64,000 nucleotides of DNA from an uncultured Mollicutes bacterium (lineage in GTDB: Bacteria; Bacillota_I; Bacilli_A; Acholeplasmatales; Anaeroplasmataceae). Shown here piece by piece: positions 34,449 through 42,893 of this stretch; the stretch's first letter is position 1, and each line of letters opens with the position of its first letter. The stretch spans positions 62,001-126,000 of the forward strand of contig UQFG01000002.1 in assembly GCA_900540175.1 (NCBI GenBank). The letters are read 5' to 3'. The notes beneath the pieces are model-generated. The model did no database searches. It worked only from the letters and a program-made list of their open reading frames with translations, and was not told the DNA's origin. A program made the translations under genes and the position numbers.

Positions 34449-34878
34449 AAAATAGTTCGTAGATGGTTTTCGGTTTCAAGTAAGGATATTTTCTATAATA
34501 CCGGTATGTTTTTATTTTGGCCTTTATTTCCGAATAAAACGGAGGAAGAGATAATTTGATTAAAATAGAAAATAATTTTTTTTCCAACGGTTTTAAAAAT
34601 GCCTGAAACGCTTTGTTTTTCTTTAAAACAGAAGAAGCCAAATATCGTTTGGAAAGATACAATCCAAGTCCGTAAAACAACAAATACATATGAAATAAGA
34701 GGATGTGAAATTTATTGGCCATGTGGATCATCAAAACGGCAATGATTCCGAAAAAAAGCAGTGTTTTAAGGAAAAGAAATCGTTTTTGATGATAAAACAG
34801 CAACTGATAAAGAAGGTGTGTAAAGACACCTAAATAGATGCACAACAAAACTTTAAGAACATTGAATAACGATTCCAT
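34447..34878 (-). CDS. yabQ: Spore cortex membrane protein YabQ-like
   Basis: A 143-residue protein with three or four hydrophobic segments in the first 90 residues and a basic tail (SEIKAKIKTYRYYRKYPYLKP). YabQ is a mother-cell membrane protein needed for cortex synthesis in B. subtilis. Sequence likeness alone is modest; the call depends mostly on its place directly after yabP, with a one-base TGATG overlap, which matches the B. subtilis order. Confidence 0.65.
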   Translation of the reverse strand: MESLFNVLKVLLCIYLGVFTHLLYQLLFYHQKRFLFLKTLLFFGIIAVLMIHMANKFHILLFHMYLLFYGLGLYLSKRYLASSVLKKNKAFQAFLKPLEKKLFSILIKLSLPPFYSEIKAKIKTYRYYRKYPYLKPKTIYELF

Positions 34879-35138
34879 CAGGCAAATAGGCGCTTAAAAA
34901 AACCTTGGCTTTTTTCTTTGGACAGTTTGTTTTTCTTTTCTATGGAAGAAACAACTCCGTTTATTTTAATGGTTTTGTTATCATTGCCGACTTCTTTTAA
35001 AATCAAATCCGTCCCTTTTATCTCATAAGCCTCATTGTTGATTTCAATTAAAAAACTTTTTTCCGAAAACTCTTTGATCGTTTGAATATTGTTGATTATG
35101 ATTTCATTATTGTAAACGATAAAATTGGCATTGTTCAT
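34878..35138 (-). CDS. yabP: Sporulation protein YabP
   Basis: An 86-residue protein of the YabP/YqfC family, required for sporulation in the mother cell. The pattern of short beta strands, with VYNNEIIINNIQTIKEFSEK, FLIEINNEAYEIKGTDLILK and IKINGVVSSIEKK, and the ending GFFKRLFA all match family features. ATG 35138 has AGGTGAT three bases away; a TTG at 35156 would fall at or before the transcription start of the sigma-E-like promoter and is rejected. It is preceded by a terminator, so it is transcribed apart from rqcP. Confidence 0.8.
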   Translation of the reverse strand: MNNANFIVYNNEIIINNIQTIKEFSEKSFLIEINNEAYEIKGTDLILKEVGNDNKTIKINGVVSSIEKKNKLSKEKSQGFFKRLFA

Positions 35139-35154
35139 ATCATCACCTAATAAC

Positions 35155-35162
35155 AATGTATG
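35155..35162 (-). promoter_or_regulatory. Sigma-E-like -10 element before yabP-yabQ
   Basis: On the minus strand CATACATT (35162-35155) matches the mother-cell sigma-E -10 consensus CATACAnT. The -35 region about 14 bases upstream fits less well. yabP and yabQ are sigma-E controlled in B. subtilis, which supports this. The transcript would begin very near the ribosome site. Confidence 0.45.
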
Positions 35163-35183
35163 AAAACAGGCAAAAAACTAGAA

Positions 35184-35208
35184 CAAAAAAAGGCCCGAAG
35201 GCCTTTTA
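35184..35208 (-). terminator. Strong TTCG-loop terminator after rqcP
   Basis: On the minus strand AAGGCC-TTCG-GGCCTT is followed by eight T residues. It divides the tilS-rqcP transcript from yabP-yabQ. Confidence 0.9.
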
Positions 35209-35463
35209 TGCTTTAGTCTGTTCACGGATAAACTCGTATAAGCGAACCGCATCTTCTTTTTTGGTAGTAGGTTCTAACGAGGCTACCCGAACGACAACCG
35301 TTTTATTACCGAATTCAATGGTGATTTCATCGCCGATTTTCAGTTCTTTGGAAGGTTTTACCGGTTTGCCGTTCACAAGAATTCGTTCGTTTTCCGCAAC
35401 CTCTTTAGCCAGTGTCCGTCGCTTGATCAGTCGCGATACTTTTAAAAATTTATCAACTCTCAT
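35206..35463 (-). CDS. rqcP: S4-domain ribosome quality-control protein RqcP
   Basis: An 85-residue S4 RNA-binding protein (formerly YabO). RqcP works with RqcH to add alanine tails to nascent chains on stalled 50S subunits. The S4 core [20 protein letters not shown] and [19 protein letters not shown] is complete. ATG 35463 overlaps the ftsH stop codon by 11 bases, and length matches the B. subtilis protein (86). In B. subtilis it sits before yabP rather than after ftsH; here both hold true. Confidence 0.88.
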   Translation of the reverse strand: MRVDKFLKVSRLIKRRTLAKEVAENERILVNGKPVKPSKELKIGDEITIEFGNKTVVVRVASLEPTTKKEDAVRLYEFIREQTKA

Positions 35464-37390
35464 GATCCGGGTTATTTGAATTCTCATCCGGTAAAACAGA
35501 AGAAGGTAATTCTTCCGGTTTGGATTCTTCCGCTTTGGCTTTCAGATCATCCCATCTTTTCAGATGACCGGTTGCTTCAATTTCATCAATATCGGATTTG
35601 GTCAATGTTTCCACTTTGATCAGATAATCGGCAATTGTTTTGAGTAAATCTAAATTTTCGGTGATTACCTTTCTTGCCCGTTCGTAGCATTCTTCCACAA
35701 TCCGTCTGGTTTCTTTATCGATTTCCAAAGCGATTTGATCGGAGAAATTCTTTTCTTTCAAATAATCGCGTCCTAAGAACACACTGCCTTGCGGTTGTTC
35801 GTATTGGACAGGTCCCAGTTCGCTCATTCCGTATTCGGTTACCATGGCTCTGGCGATTTTGGTTGCCATTTGGAAATCGTTGGAAGCACCGGTAGATACT
35901 TCATGGAAATTGATTTCTTCCGAAACACGACCGCCTAAATAACCGGTAATTCGGTCTAATAACGATTGTTTGGTTTCCAAATACCGTTCTTCTTCCGGTA
36001 ACATTAAAGCGTATCCGCCTGCTTGACCACGCGGGATAATGGTTACTTTTTGAACGATATTGGCGTTGTCTAATTTCAGTCCGATAATCGCATGACCGGC
36101 TTCATGATGGGCGATAAGGATTTTTTCTTTTTCCGTGATTTTTCTGGTCTTTTTGGCCGGCCCCATCATCACACGGTCAATGGCTTCGTCAATGTCTTGG
36201 GTATTGATTACTTTCCGGTTGTCTCTGGCAGCCAGCAAAGCCGCTTCGTTTAACAGATTTTCAATATCCGCACCGCTGAATCCGGGGATTCGACAAGCGA
36301 TTTCGTCTAATTTGACACTCGGATCCAAATGCTTGTTTCTGGCATGGACCCTCAAAATCGCCGTCCGTCCGTTGACATCCGGATTGCTGATGGTAATTTG
36401 ACGGTCGAATCGACCCGGACGAAGAAGAGCCGGATCTAAAACATCCGGACGGTTGGTCGCTGCCATCACGATGATACCCAAATTGGCATTGAATCCGTCC
36501 ATTTCAACCAACAGCTGGTTGAGCGTTTGTTCTCTTTCGTCATGTCCGCCACCCATACCGGCCCCGCGTTGACGACCGACCGCATCGATTTCGTCGATGA
36601 AAATAATACACGGTGCGTTTTCTTTGGCTGTCTTGAACATATCACGTACACGAGAAGCGCCGACACCGACAAACATTTCCACAAAATCCGATCCGGAAAT
36701 GGAGAAAAACGGAACATTGGCTTCTCCGGCTACGGCTTTGGCTAATAATGTTTTACCGGTTCCCGGAGGCCCGAACAGAAGAACACCTTTTGGAATCCGT
36801 GCACCGATTTCCGCATATTTTCGCGGATTTTTCAAGAAGTCGATGATTTCAACCAGTTCCTCTTTTTCTTCATCGCATCCGGCCACATCGTTAAAGGTAA
36901 CGGTTTTCCCTTTGGAAAGCCGCGCCGTCGATTTGGCAAAATCAAAGGCTTTGTTGTTGCCCTGACTGCGCATTAGGAAAATAAAGAAACCGATCAAAAT
37001 GATGTACGGTATCAAACTGATTAAAAGGCTTAAGAAGATATTTTCTTCCAAGGTATTCAGTACGATTGCCAGATCATAGGTTTGCGTTAAGTCATTGAAT
37101 TGATCCATCGTTACGACGGCATAGAAAACTTCCCACTGTCCTTCGGCATTTTTCACTCGTCCGGAAATGGTAAACATATCGTAGTTTTGACCGCCGGCCG
37201 GCTGTGCCGAAAGCGATTCGGAATCGATTTTTTGTTGTTCGACGGCTACGACCAAATCCGCATACGTCAATGTTTTGGGGTTCGGTCTGGTTAAATTGCG
37301 AATTAAAAGAAAAACTCCGATGATAACAACGATGATCAGCAAGTAAAATAAAAAGTCAAACTTTTTTCTTGGTTTTTGATTTTGTTGCAT
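35453..37390 (-). CDS. ftsH: ATP-dependent zinc metalloprotease FtsH
   Basis: Membrane-bound AAA+ protease that degrades misfolded membrane proteins and regulators. Two membrane segments (about residues 14-32 and 120-140) flank an outside domain. The AAA module has Walker [14 protein letters not shown], Walker [16 protein letters not shown] and the second region of homology [18 protein letters not shown]. The protease domain has HEAGHAI with its zinc histidines. The 645-residue length is standard. AAGGAGG precedes the ATG. It follows hpt by nine bases in the usual tilS-hpt-ftsH order. Confidence 0.97.
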   Translation of the reverse strand: MQQNQKPRKKFDFLFYLLIIVVIIGVFLLIRNLTRPNPKTLTYADLVVAVEQQKIDSESLSAQPAGGQNYDMFTISGRVKNAEGQWEVFYAVVTMDQFNDLTQTYDLAIVLNTLEENIFLSLLISLIPYIILIGFFIFLMRSQGNNKAFDFAKSTARLSKGKTVTFNDVAGCDEEKEELVEIIDFLKNPRKYAEIGARIPKGVLLFGPPGTGKTLLAKAVAGEANVPFFSISGSDFVEMFVGVGASRVRDMFKTAKENAPCIIFIDEIDAVGRQRGAGMGGGHDEREQTLNQLLVEMDGFNANLGIIVMAATNRPDVLDPALLRPGRFDRQITISNPDVNGRTAILRVHARNKHLDPSVKLDEIACRIPGFSGADIENLLNEAALLAARDNRKVINTQDIDEAIDRVMMGPAKKTRKITEKEKILIAHHEAGHAIIGLKLDNANIVQKVTIIPRGQAGGYALMLPEEERYLETKQSLLDRITGYLGGRVSEEINFHEVSTGASNDFQMATKIARAMVTEYGMSELGPVQYEQPQGSVFLGRDYLKEKNFSDQIALEIDKETRRIVEECYERARKVITENLDLLKTIADYLIKVETLTKSDIDEIEATGHLKRWDDLKAKAEESKPEELPSSVLPDENSNNPDHES

Positions 37391-37399
37391 AATTCCTCC

Positions 37400-37936
37400 T
37401 TATTTAGAATAAATCTCTTCCTTTAAAACACCGATATAGGGCAGGTTGCGATACCGCTCGTTATAATCCAGTCCGTAACCAACCACAAACTCGTTTGGAA
37501 CAAGACCCCCTACATAATCTGCCTGTATATCGGTTTGTCTTCCTTCCGGTTTATCAAGAAGAACGCACAGTTTGACGGATTTCGCCCCGCGTTTTAAAAA
37601 CAGATTTTTGATTTCTTGCAATGTTCTTCCCGTATCCAGAATATCGTCAACGACAATAACGTCTTTTCCGCTGACCGTTGTTGTTGTATCTTGCTGAATT
37701 GAAACTTTTCCGGTGGAATACGTTCCGCTGTAAGAAGATACTTTCATGTAATCAACGCTGCAGTAGATCGGAAGGACTTTCAATAAATCGGCCATAAACG
37801 GGTTGCATCCTTTTAAAAGTCCGATCAACAGCGGTTCTTTTTCCCGATAATCGGCTGTAATCTGTTGTCCCAGTTTTTGAACGATTTGGTTGATTTCATC
37901 TTCCGTTACACTGATTTTTTTAATGTCGTTTTGCAT
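37400..37936 (-). CDS. hpt: Hypoxanthine phosphoribosyltransferase
   Basis: Purine-salvage enzyme making IMP or GMP from PRPP. The 178-residue protein has the PRPP-binding motif VIVVDDILDTGRTLQEI, the flexible-loop region DYMKVSSYSG and the C-terminal VVGYGLDYNERYRNLPYIGVL. Its start overlaps the tilS end by 17 bases, with GAGGAAA upstream. The tilS-hpt-ftsH order is conserved across Bacilli. Confidence 0.96.
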   Translation of the reverse strand: MQNDIKKISVTEDEINQIVQKLGQQITADYREKEPLLIGLLKGCNPFMADLLKVLPIYCSVDYMKVSSYSGTYSTGKVSIQQDTTTTVSGKDVIVVDDILDTGRTLQEIKNLFLKRGAKSVKLCVLLDKPEGRQTDIQADYVGGLVPNEFVVGYGLDYNERYRNLPYIGVLKEEIYSK

Positions 37937-39239
37937 TTTCTATTTCCTCACAAACTAAAAAAATATCTCCTTTTTTGTCTTGTGCCTGCACAACCGAAGA
38001 AGAAGCCAGATCAACAGCCCATAAAATTGTTCCTTCGGCATCGGTCACAATCGGGGTTGTCTTTCGTTTTTCGGTACTGAATTTGGCATCGATCATCAAA
38101 CGAGCTATTTTTTTCTTCCCATAATTCATTTGGATCCAGTCACCTTTTATTCTGCTTCTGATTTTTAAAGGCAACTTTAAATCATTATAGCATAATTTTA
38201 AATACTTTGCATTATTTTGTGGCATTTTTTTTGAAAAATAAAACCGGTTTTTCTCCCAATGGACCGTTTCGCTTAAACAAAGCGATACCGCCTCGAATTG
38301 TTTTTTTTCATCGGGCTTGGTTATAAAGCCTTTTTCGTATTCGATGATAAAACAATGCCCTTGTTGGAGGGTTATTTTTTTATTTCCCGTTGTCGTATGC
38401 AGCAAATGCAAAATCCACGTTACAATCTCTTGATTTTTATGAAGGTCGTGGGTTTCGAATAAAAGGCATAAGATATCTTTTTGTAAGGCCGTATCCAATT
38501 GTAAAAAGGAGGGTCTGTCAATCCTATTGTGGTTTTGTTTCAAGTAGTTTATACTTTGCTTGCGGATAAAAGAAAAAGATTCTTTAAGTTGATTGGAAAA
38601 TTCCTGTGATTTCTGTAAAATATCCGGTTTTTCTTCTTTTAAAAGCGGAATGAAGTGATGTCGTAGGCGATTTCTCAAATAGTCGTCTTCCCGGTTGGAG
38701 GAATCCTCGAAATAAGTTAGTTTCTTTTCGCGGGCGTACGCGGCAATTTCGTCTTTGGTAACACATAAAAACGGTCTTACAATCGTATGTTTTGAATCGG
38801 ACCAAGAAGAAGATATCCCGCCGTAACCGAATAAATTCGAACCGTTCATGAGTTTGATTAAAATGGTTTCCAATTGATCGTCTAAATGATGGGCCGTTGC
38901 GATATAAGGCGTTTGATACCGATCGGCTACACATTTGAAAAAAGCATACCGCTGGTTGTGAGCGTCATCGTGGAAATTTTTGGTTTTATCTTCGTAAAAA
39001 GAAGTCGTTTCAAACGGAATACTCCATGCCTTTGCCAACGCTTTCATCGCCTGCTGTTCCGCCTCGGCTTCTTTTCTTTTATGATGATTGACGTGGGCCA
39101 AAATAACCGAATAACCCAATTCGTTTAATACCGATAACAAACTGATCGAATCGATTCCGCCCGATGTGGCAACAACTACCGGAAATTCTTTTTTCAGTAA
39201 CTGTTTATCTTTGATAAACGCTTGAACTTTTTGAAGCAT
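37920..39239 (-). CDS. tilS: tRNA(Ile)-lysidine synthetase
   Basis: TilS converts C34 of the CAU-anticodon tRNA-Ile to lysidine, so it decodes AUA. The N-terminal PP-loop ATPase has VVATSGGIDSISLL, followed by AHVNHHKRKEAE, TAHHLDDQLETILIKL and the RNRLRHHFIPLL helix. A C-terminal substrate-binding part follows, giving about 439 residues. ATG 39239 is chosen because GGCGGTG lies six bases before it, and the promoter places the transcript start near 39254. The gene has its own promoter inside the spoIIE end, so housekeeping genes do not depend on sporulation control. Confidence 0.93.
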   Translation of the reverse strand: MLQKVQAFIKDKQLLKKEFPVVVATSGGIDSISLLSVLNELGYSVILAHVNHHKRKEAEAEQQAMKALAKAWSIPFETTSFYEDKTKNFHDDAHNQRYAFFKCVADRYQTPYIATAHHLDDQLETILIKLMNGSNLFGYGGISSSWSDSKHTIVRPFLCVTKDEIAAYAREKKLTYFEDSSNREDDYLRNRLRHHFIPLLKEEKPDILQKSQEFSNQLKESFSFIRKQSINYLKQNHNRIDRPSFLQLDTALQKDILCLLFETHDLHKNQEIVTWILHLLHTTTGNKKITLQQGHCFIIEYEKGFITKPDEKKQFEAVSLCLSETVHWEKNRFYFSKKMPQNNAKYLKLCYNDLKLPLKIRSRIKGDWIQMNYGKKKIARLMIDAKFSTEKRKTTPIVTDAEGTILWAVDLASSSVVQAQDKKGDIFLVCEEIENAKRH

Positions 39240-39260
39240 TTTCATCACCGCCATGACGGT

Positions 39261-39289
39261 ATTGTATCACAGTTTTTTCCAGATATCAA
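39261..39289 (-). promoter_or_regulatory. Promoter of tilS-hpt-ftsH-rqcP within the spoIIE 3' end
   Basis: On the minus strand TTGATA (39289-39284), 17 bases, TACAAT (39266-39261), with an extended TGA before the -10 box. It starts in the last codon region of spoIIE. Confidence 0.65.
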
Positions 39290-41262
39290 ATGGCTTTGAT
39301 CGCAATTAAGGATAAATCGTCTTTTAAATGATTGTTTTCTTTTTGCTTCATGTACTGAATGATTTTATCGCATAAAATTTCTACGTTTTCATTGCCGTTT
39401 TGAACAAGACTGTAAAATTCTTCTTGGCTGATAAAGTCGCTGATTCCGTCGGATAACAAAAAGATGTAGTCCCCGGAATCAAGATCGATTTCATAACTGG
39501 AATTGACTGTGTCGAGTTTCAAAGGCAATGCGGCATTTTCGTACGTCTTCAACTGGTGATTGTGCAAAATGTAGGTGGTGGTGGATCCCATTTTATACAA
39601 ATTCATTTTCCGACTGGCTGTATTGATATAAAGAAAATCTAGTGTAGCGTACCGGTCGTAATTGCTTTTGAGTTCGTACACATCTTCAAGCAAACGCAAG
39701 ATGGTTTGAGCCGAAAAATGATAGGACGATAAAGCGGAAATGGTTTTCAGTGCATCCGAAGATTCCATATAGGCATTATACCCGCTTCCCATTCCGTCGG
39801 ATAAAGCGAAAATATACGAAGAATTGTAGTCTTTTTTTATATAATAGTTATCCCCGCTCATTAAGTTTTCGTTTTTGGCTAATATGGTGTGGGCATAGGT
39901 GATTTTGATTTCCGGTTTTTTATAAAAATAGACAACTTCTTTGGTCGCTTCATGTTGAACTTTGATTTCCAGTTCTTCTCCGAAGGCTTTGTAGGCCAAC
40001 CGAATCAATAAAGATTGGATGATCGGTTTTTGCTTGGAAAAACAAAGCGTAAAATAAAGGGTCGAAGAAGCCAGATTAATATCGATCCCGATCGTTTTGT
40101 ATCCGTAGGAAGAAAGCAATCTTAAAAAATGTTCGTATTCGCTTTTTAAAGCCATGCTTTGATGATACAGATAATTGAGTTCGTCGGCTAAGGCCCGAAT
40201 GCCATTGTATTCCAAACGATTGGGAGTGTATTCTGGCTGTTCGTCGATATGAAAATTCTGATAGTGCGGACAATCGTATATATTTTGATTGCTTCCTAAA
40301 ACCGCTCCGGATAAGAAACTGTAACGCTTGTCCGGTTTGTTTTTGCATAATGTGTTTTTCAAGCACGAAGAACAGTAACGTCGGCTGATTTCTTCTATTT
40401 TATCTTTTTTCAACCGTTGATAGGTTTCGCTTTGATGAAATTGTTTCGTTAATTGATCGGTGTATTTGGCAAAATCCTGAAACAACGATTCAATATAGTC
40501 TTGTTCAATGGTAATCTTTTTTTCTTTAATAGGATAGACCGTGACAACTGTCGTATAAAGGACGGCGAGCACCCACAAGGGGTTGGAATAAGAAATGACG
40601 AGAAGGACGGTCGGCGGAAAAAAAGAAGTACAAAGACCGATGATCGCAGGTTCGGGTTTTTGAGAAGATAAAAACAACAACAAAGCATAAATCAACCCGA
40701 AGAAAACTTTGTATTTAAAATCCTTGATCAAGTAAAGTTGCATCATTAAAAAATAAATAAGAAGCGATTTTCCGTTTTGGAACAAGACCAAAAAATAACC
40801 CAGCAGAAGCGTTAAAGTAATGATTTTGGATTGATAAGGGATGATATAATGTTTTCCCTCGATTTCCTGAAACGTGTGAAAAAATAAAATGACGGCATAT
40901 AAGACAAAGGTGTAAAGACTCATGCTCAACCCAATTGAAGAATAGCCGTTTTGAAAAAAACGAACGAAAAAAACAACGAGTAAAGCCGCTATATAAAAAA
41001 GGAGCATGGAATAACGGCTTTTTTTCAAAATCGGGTACAATGCCAACTGAAAAACGACGATTCCAAGAAGTAGCAGTGCATTGGTAAGCGGAAAATAAAA
41101 ACAGCAAACCAGCGGTAAAATACTGTAAAAAATTTGATCCAGTGCCAGTGTACAAACTAAAAGAACAGCCAGATAAAGGGCCGTTTCTTCTTTTAAGAAA
41201 AGCAGGACGGAACTATAAAAAACCGCGGTTAACATCAAGAAAAGGATTTTTTTCAAATTCAT
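39286..41262 (-). CDS. spoIIE: Stage II sporulation phosphatase SpoIIE
   Basis: SpoIIE is the membrane PP2C phosphatase that dephosphorylates SpoIIAA to activate sigma-F in the forespore, and also associates with FtsZ. Residues 1-250 form about ten membrane helices, a middle region carries cysteines in CSSCLKNTLCKNK, and the C-terminal PP2C domain has the metal site ALSDGMGSGYNAYMES and LLSDGISDFIS. The length of about 658 is below the usual 820. ATG 41262 touches a GGGTG; a TTG two codons later has better spacing (six bases) and may be the true start. Divergent to maf across a palindrome-rich promoter. Confidence 0.9.
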   Translation of the reverse strand: MNLKKILFLMLTAVFYSSVLLFLKEETALYLAVLLVCTLALDQIFYSILPLVCCFYFPLTNALLLLGIVVFQLALYPILKKSRYSMLLFYIAALLVVFFVRFFQNGYSSIGLSMSLYTFVLYAVILFFHTFQEIEGKHYIIPYQSKIITLTLLLGYFLVLFQNGKSLLIYFLMMQLYLIKDFKYKVFFGLIYALLLFLSSQKPEPAIIGLCTSFFPPTVLLVISYSNPLWVLAVLYTTVVTVYPIKEKKITIEQDYIESLFQDFAKYTDQLTKQFHQSETYQRLKKDKIEEISRRYCSSCLKNTLCKNKPDKRYSFLSGAVLGSNQNIYDCPHYQNFHIDEQPEYTPNRLEYNGIRALADELNYLYHQSMALKSEYEHFLRLLSSYGYKTIGIDINLASSTLYFTLCFSKQKPIIQSLLIRLAYKAFGEELEIKVQHEATKEVVYFYKKPEIKITYAHTILAKNENLMSGDNYYIKKDYNSSYIFALSDGMGSGYNAYMESSDALKTISALSSYHFSAQTILRLLEDVYELKSNYDRYATLDFLYINTASRKMNLYKMGSTTTYILHNHQLKTYENAALPLKLDTVNSSYEIDLDSGDYIFLLSDGISDFISQEEFYSLVQNGNENVEILCDKIIQYMKQKENNHLKDDLSLIAIKAI

Positions 41263-41275
41263 CACCCGAAAAAAA

Positions 41276-41330
41276 ATTATACCGGTTGCGGTATAAAAAA
41301 GTTGTCGTTTACCGCAATCTTCGGTATAAT
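41276..41330. promoter_or_regulatory. Divergent spoIIE/maf promoter region with nested palindromes
   Basis: Plus strand: TTGTCG (41302-41307), 17 bases, TATAAT (41325-41330) serves maf. Minus strand: TATAAT (41281-41276) serves spoIIE, without a -35 box at 17 bases but with TGTCGTT (41303-41309), close to the Spo0A box TGnCGAA, 21 bases away, as at Spo0A-activated promoters. Two palindromes overlap: TATACCG-GTTG-CGGTATA (41278-41295) and TTGCGGTA-N16-TACCGCAA (41286-41317). Confidence 0.55.
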
Positions 41331-41347
41331 AAAAGACGGTGATAACA

Positions 41348-41911
41348 ATGATTGTATTAAAAAGTACTTCCCCAAGACGGAAAGAACTGCTGGAAAAAGC
41401 GCATGTCAAGTTCAAAGTTGCCGGTGCCGATATCGAGGAACGACTGGATCCGGCTCAAACGCCTTACGACAATGTAAAACGACTGGGTCTGGAAAAAGCC
41501 TTGGTCGACCGATCGTCTTATCCAAACGATATTTTGATCGGCTGCGATACGATTGTGGTTTTGGACAATCAAATTTACGGAAAACCCAAAGACCGGCAGG
41601 ATGCGTTTCAAATGCTTAAAAATTTATCGGGAAAAAAACATCAGGTTATGAGCGGTGTTGGTATCGTCTTAAACGATCGGATCAAAAATTTTGTCGTCGT
41701 TTCCGATGTTTATTTCAAGTCTTTGTCGGACGAACAGATCCATACCTATATCGACAGTGGGGAATGTTTCGGCAAAGCCGGCGGATATGCCATACAGGGA
41801 TTGGGAAGAAATTTGATCGATCATTACGACGGTTCGTTGGATAACATCATCGGACTTCCGATAGCGGAAGTGTTAAAAGAAATAGAGGCCATTCAACATG
41901 TGGAAGATTAG
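41348..41911 (+). CDS. maf: Maf-family nucleotide pyrophosphatase
   Basis: Maf proteins hydrolyse non-canonical or canonical nucleoside triphosphates (dTTP, UTP) to monophosphates and are linked to septum formation. The 187-residue protein has the signature STSPRRKELLEKA, CDTIVVLDNQIYGKP and the GKAGGYAIQGLG segment. ATG 41348 is preferred over the GTG at 41339 because GGTGAT lies between them. Its end overlaps dusB by 14 bases. Confidence 0.93.
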   Translation: MIVLKSTSPRRKELLEKAHVKFKVAGADIEERLDPAQTPYDNVKRLGLEKALVDRSSYPNDILIGCDTIVVLDNQIYGKPKDRQDAFQMLKNLSGKKHQVMSGVGIVLNDRIKNFVVVSDVYFKSLSDEQIHTYIDSGECFGKAGGYAIQGLGRNLIDHYDGSLDNIIGLPIAEVLKEIEAIQHVED

Positions 41912-42863
41912 AGATGTTTCCATTCCTAATCGGTTTGTTTTGGCACCGATGGCCGGCATTACCAACGAAGCCTTTCGGCTGATTTGCAAAGAAATGCATT
42001 GCGGGTTGGTTGTCGGAGAAATGGTCAGCGATAAAGCCATTGCCTTTCAAAACGAACGGACATTGAAAATGACGAACGTTCATGAACAAGAACATCCGAT
42101 CAGCATGCAGATTTTCGGTGGGGATATCGATTCGCTGGTTCAAGCCGCCCGCTATATCGATCAAAACAGCGATGCCGATATCATCGATATCAATATGGGT
42201 TGTCCGGTCAATAAAGTCGCTAAAAAATCCGGGGCCGGAGCGGCGTTGTTGAAAAATCCGAACCGTGTGTACGAGATTGTCAAAGCCGTGGTGGATGCGG
42301 TCCATAAACCGGTTACCGTTAAAATTCGGCTCGGGTGGGATCTTGAGTCGATCAATGTTGTTGAAAACGCCAAGAAAATCGAACAGGCCGGGGCTTCGGC
42401 CATTACCGTTCACGGCCGCACCCGAAGTCAGTTTTATACCGGTAAAGCCGATTTGCAGTGGATTAAGAAAGTAAAAGAAGCCGTGCGGATTCCGGTGATC
42501 GGCAACGGCGATATTACGGATATTGAATCTTGCAAGCGGATGTTTGAGACCGGAGTGGATGCGGTGGCAATCGGCAGAGGCGCGCTCGGTAATCCGTTTT
42601 TGTTTCGGGAACTATACGAATATTTTGAAAACGGAAAGGAAATAGCCAAACCGACTGATTCGGAAATTTTGGATACAATCATCAAACAGCATCGATTGTT
42701 GGTGGCTTTGAAAGGAGAAACGATAGCCTGTTTGGAAATGCGTTCTCATGTAGCCTGGTATTTAAAAGGAAAACCGGGCAGTGCGAAGATCAAAGATTTA
42801 TGCAACAAACAGACGGATTTTGATCAGGTATTAACGATTTTAAAATCTTATTTATCGGCATAA
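41898..42863 (+). CDS. dusB: tRNA-dihydrouridine synthase (DusB type)
   Basis: FMN-dependent enzyme that reduces specific uridines in the tRNA D-loop with NADPH. A TIM barrel of about 240 residues starts RFVLAPMAGITNEAFRLIC, has the catalytic cysteine in NMGCPVNKV, the flavin-contact region TVKIRLGWD and VHGRTRSQFYTGKADLQWI, and PVIGNGDITD; a small helical tRNA-binding domain follows. Length 321 fits the DusB subgroup. The gene starts inside maf. Confidence 0.93.
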   Translation: MWKIRDVSIPNRFVLAPMAGITNEAFRLICKEMHCGLVVGEMVSDKAIAFQNERTLKMTNVHEQEHPISMQIFGGDIDSLVQAARYIDQNSDADIIDINMGCPVNKVAKKSGAGAALLKNPNRVYEIVKAVVDAVHKPVTVKIRLGWDLESINVVENAKKIEQAGASAITVHGRTRSQFYTGKADLQWIKKVKEAVRIPVIGNGDITDIESCKRMFETGVDAVAIGRGALGNPFLFRELYEYFENGKEIAKPTDSEILDTIIKQHRLLVALKGETIACLEMRSHVAWYLKGKPGSAKIKDLCNKQTDFDQVLTILKSYLSA

Positions 42864-42869
42864 TTAGGG

Positions 42870-42889
42870 TGGATGTTCCATCCTTTTTT
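42870..42889 (+). terminator. Terminator after dusB
   Basis: GGATG (42871-42875) pairs with CATCC (42879-42883), followed by six T residues. It lies between the convergent dusB and hflX genes. Confidence 0.65.
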
Positions 42890-42893
42890 AATG

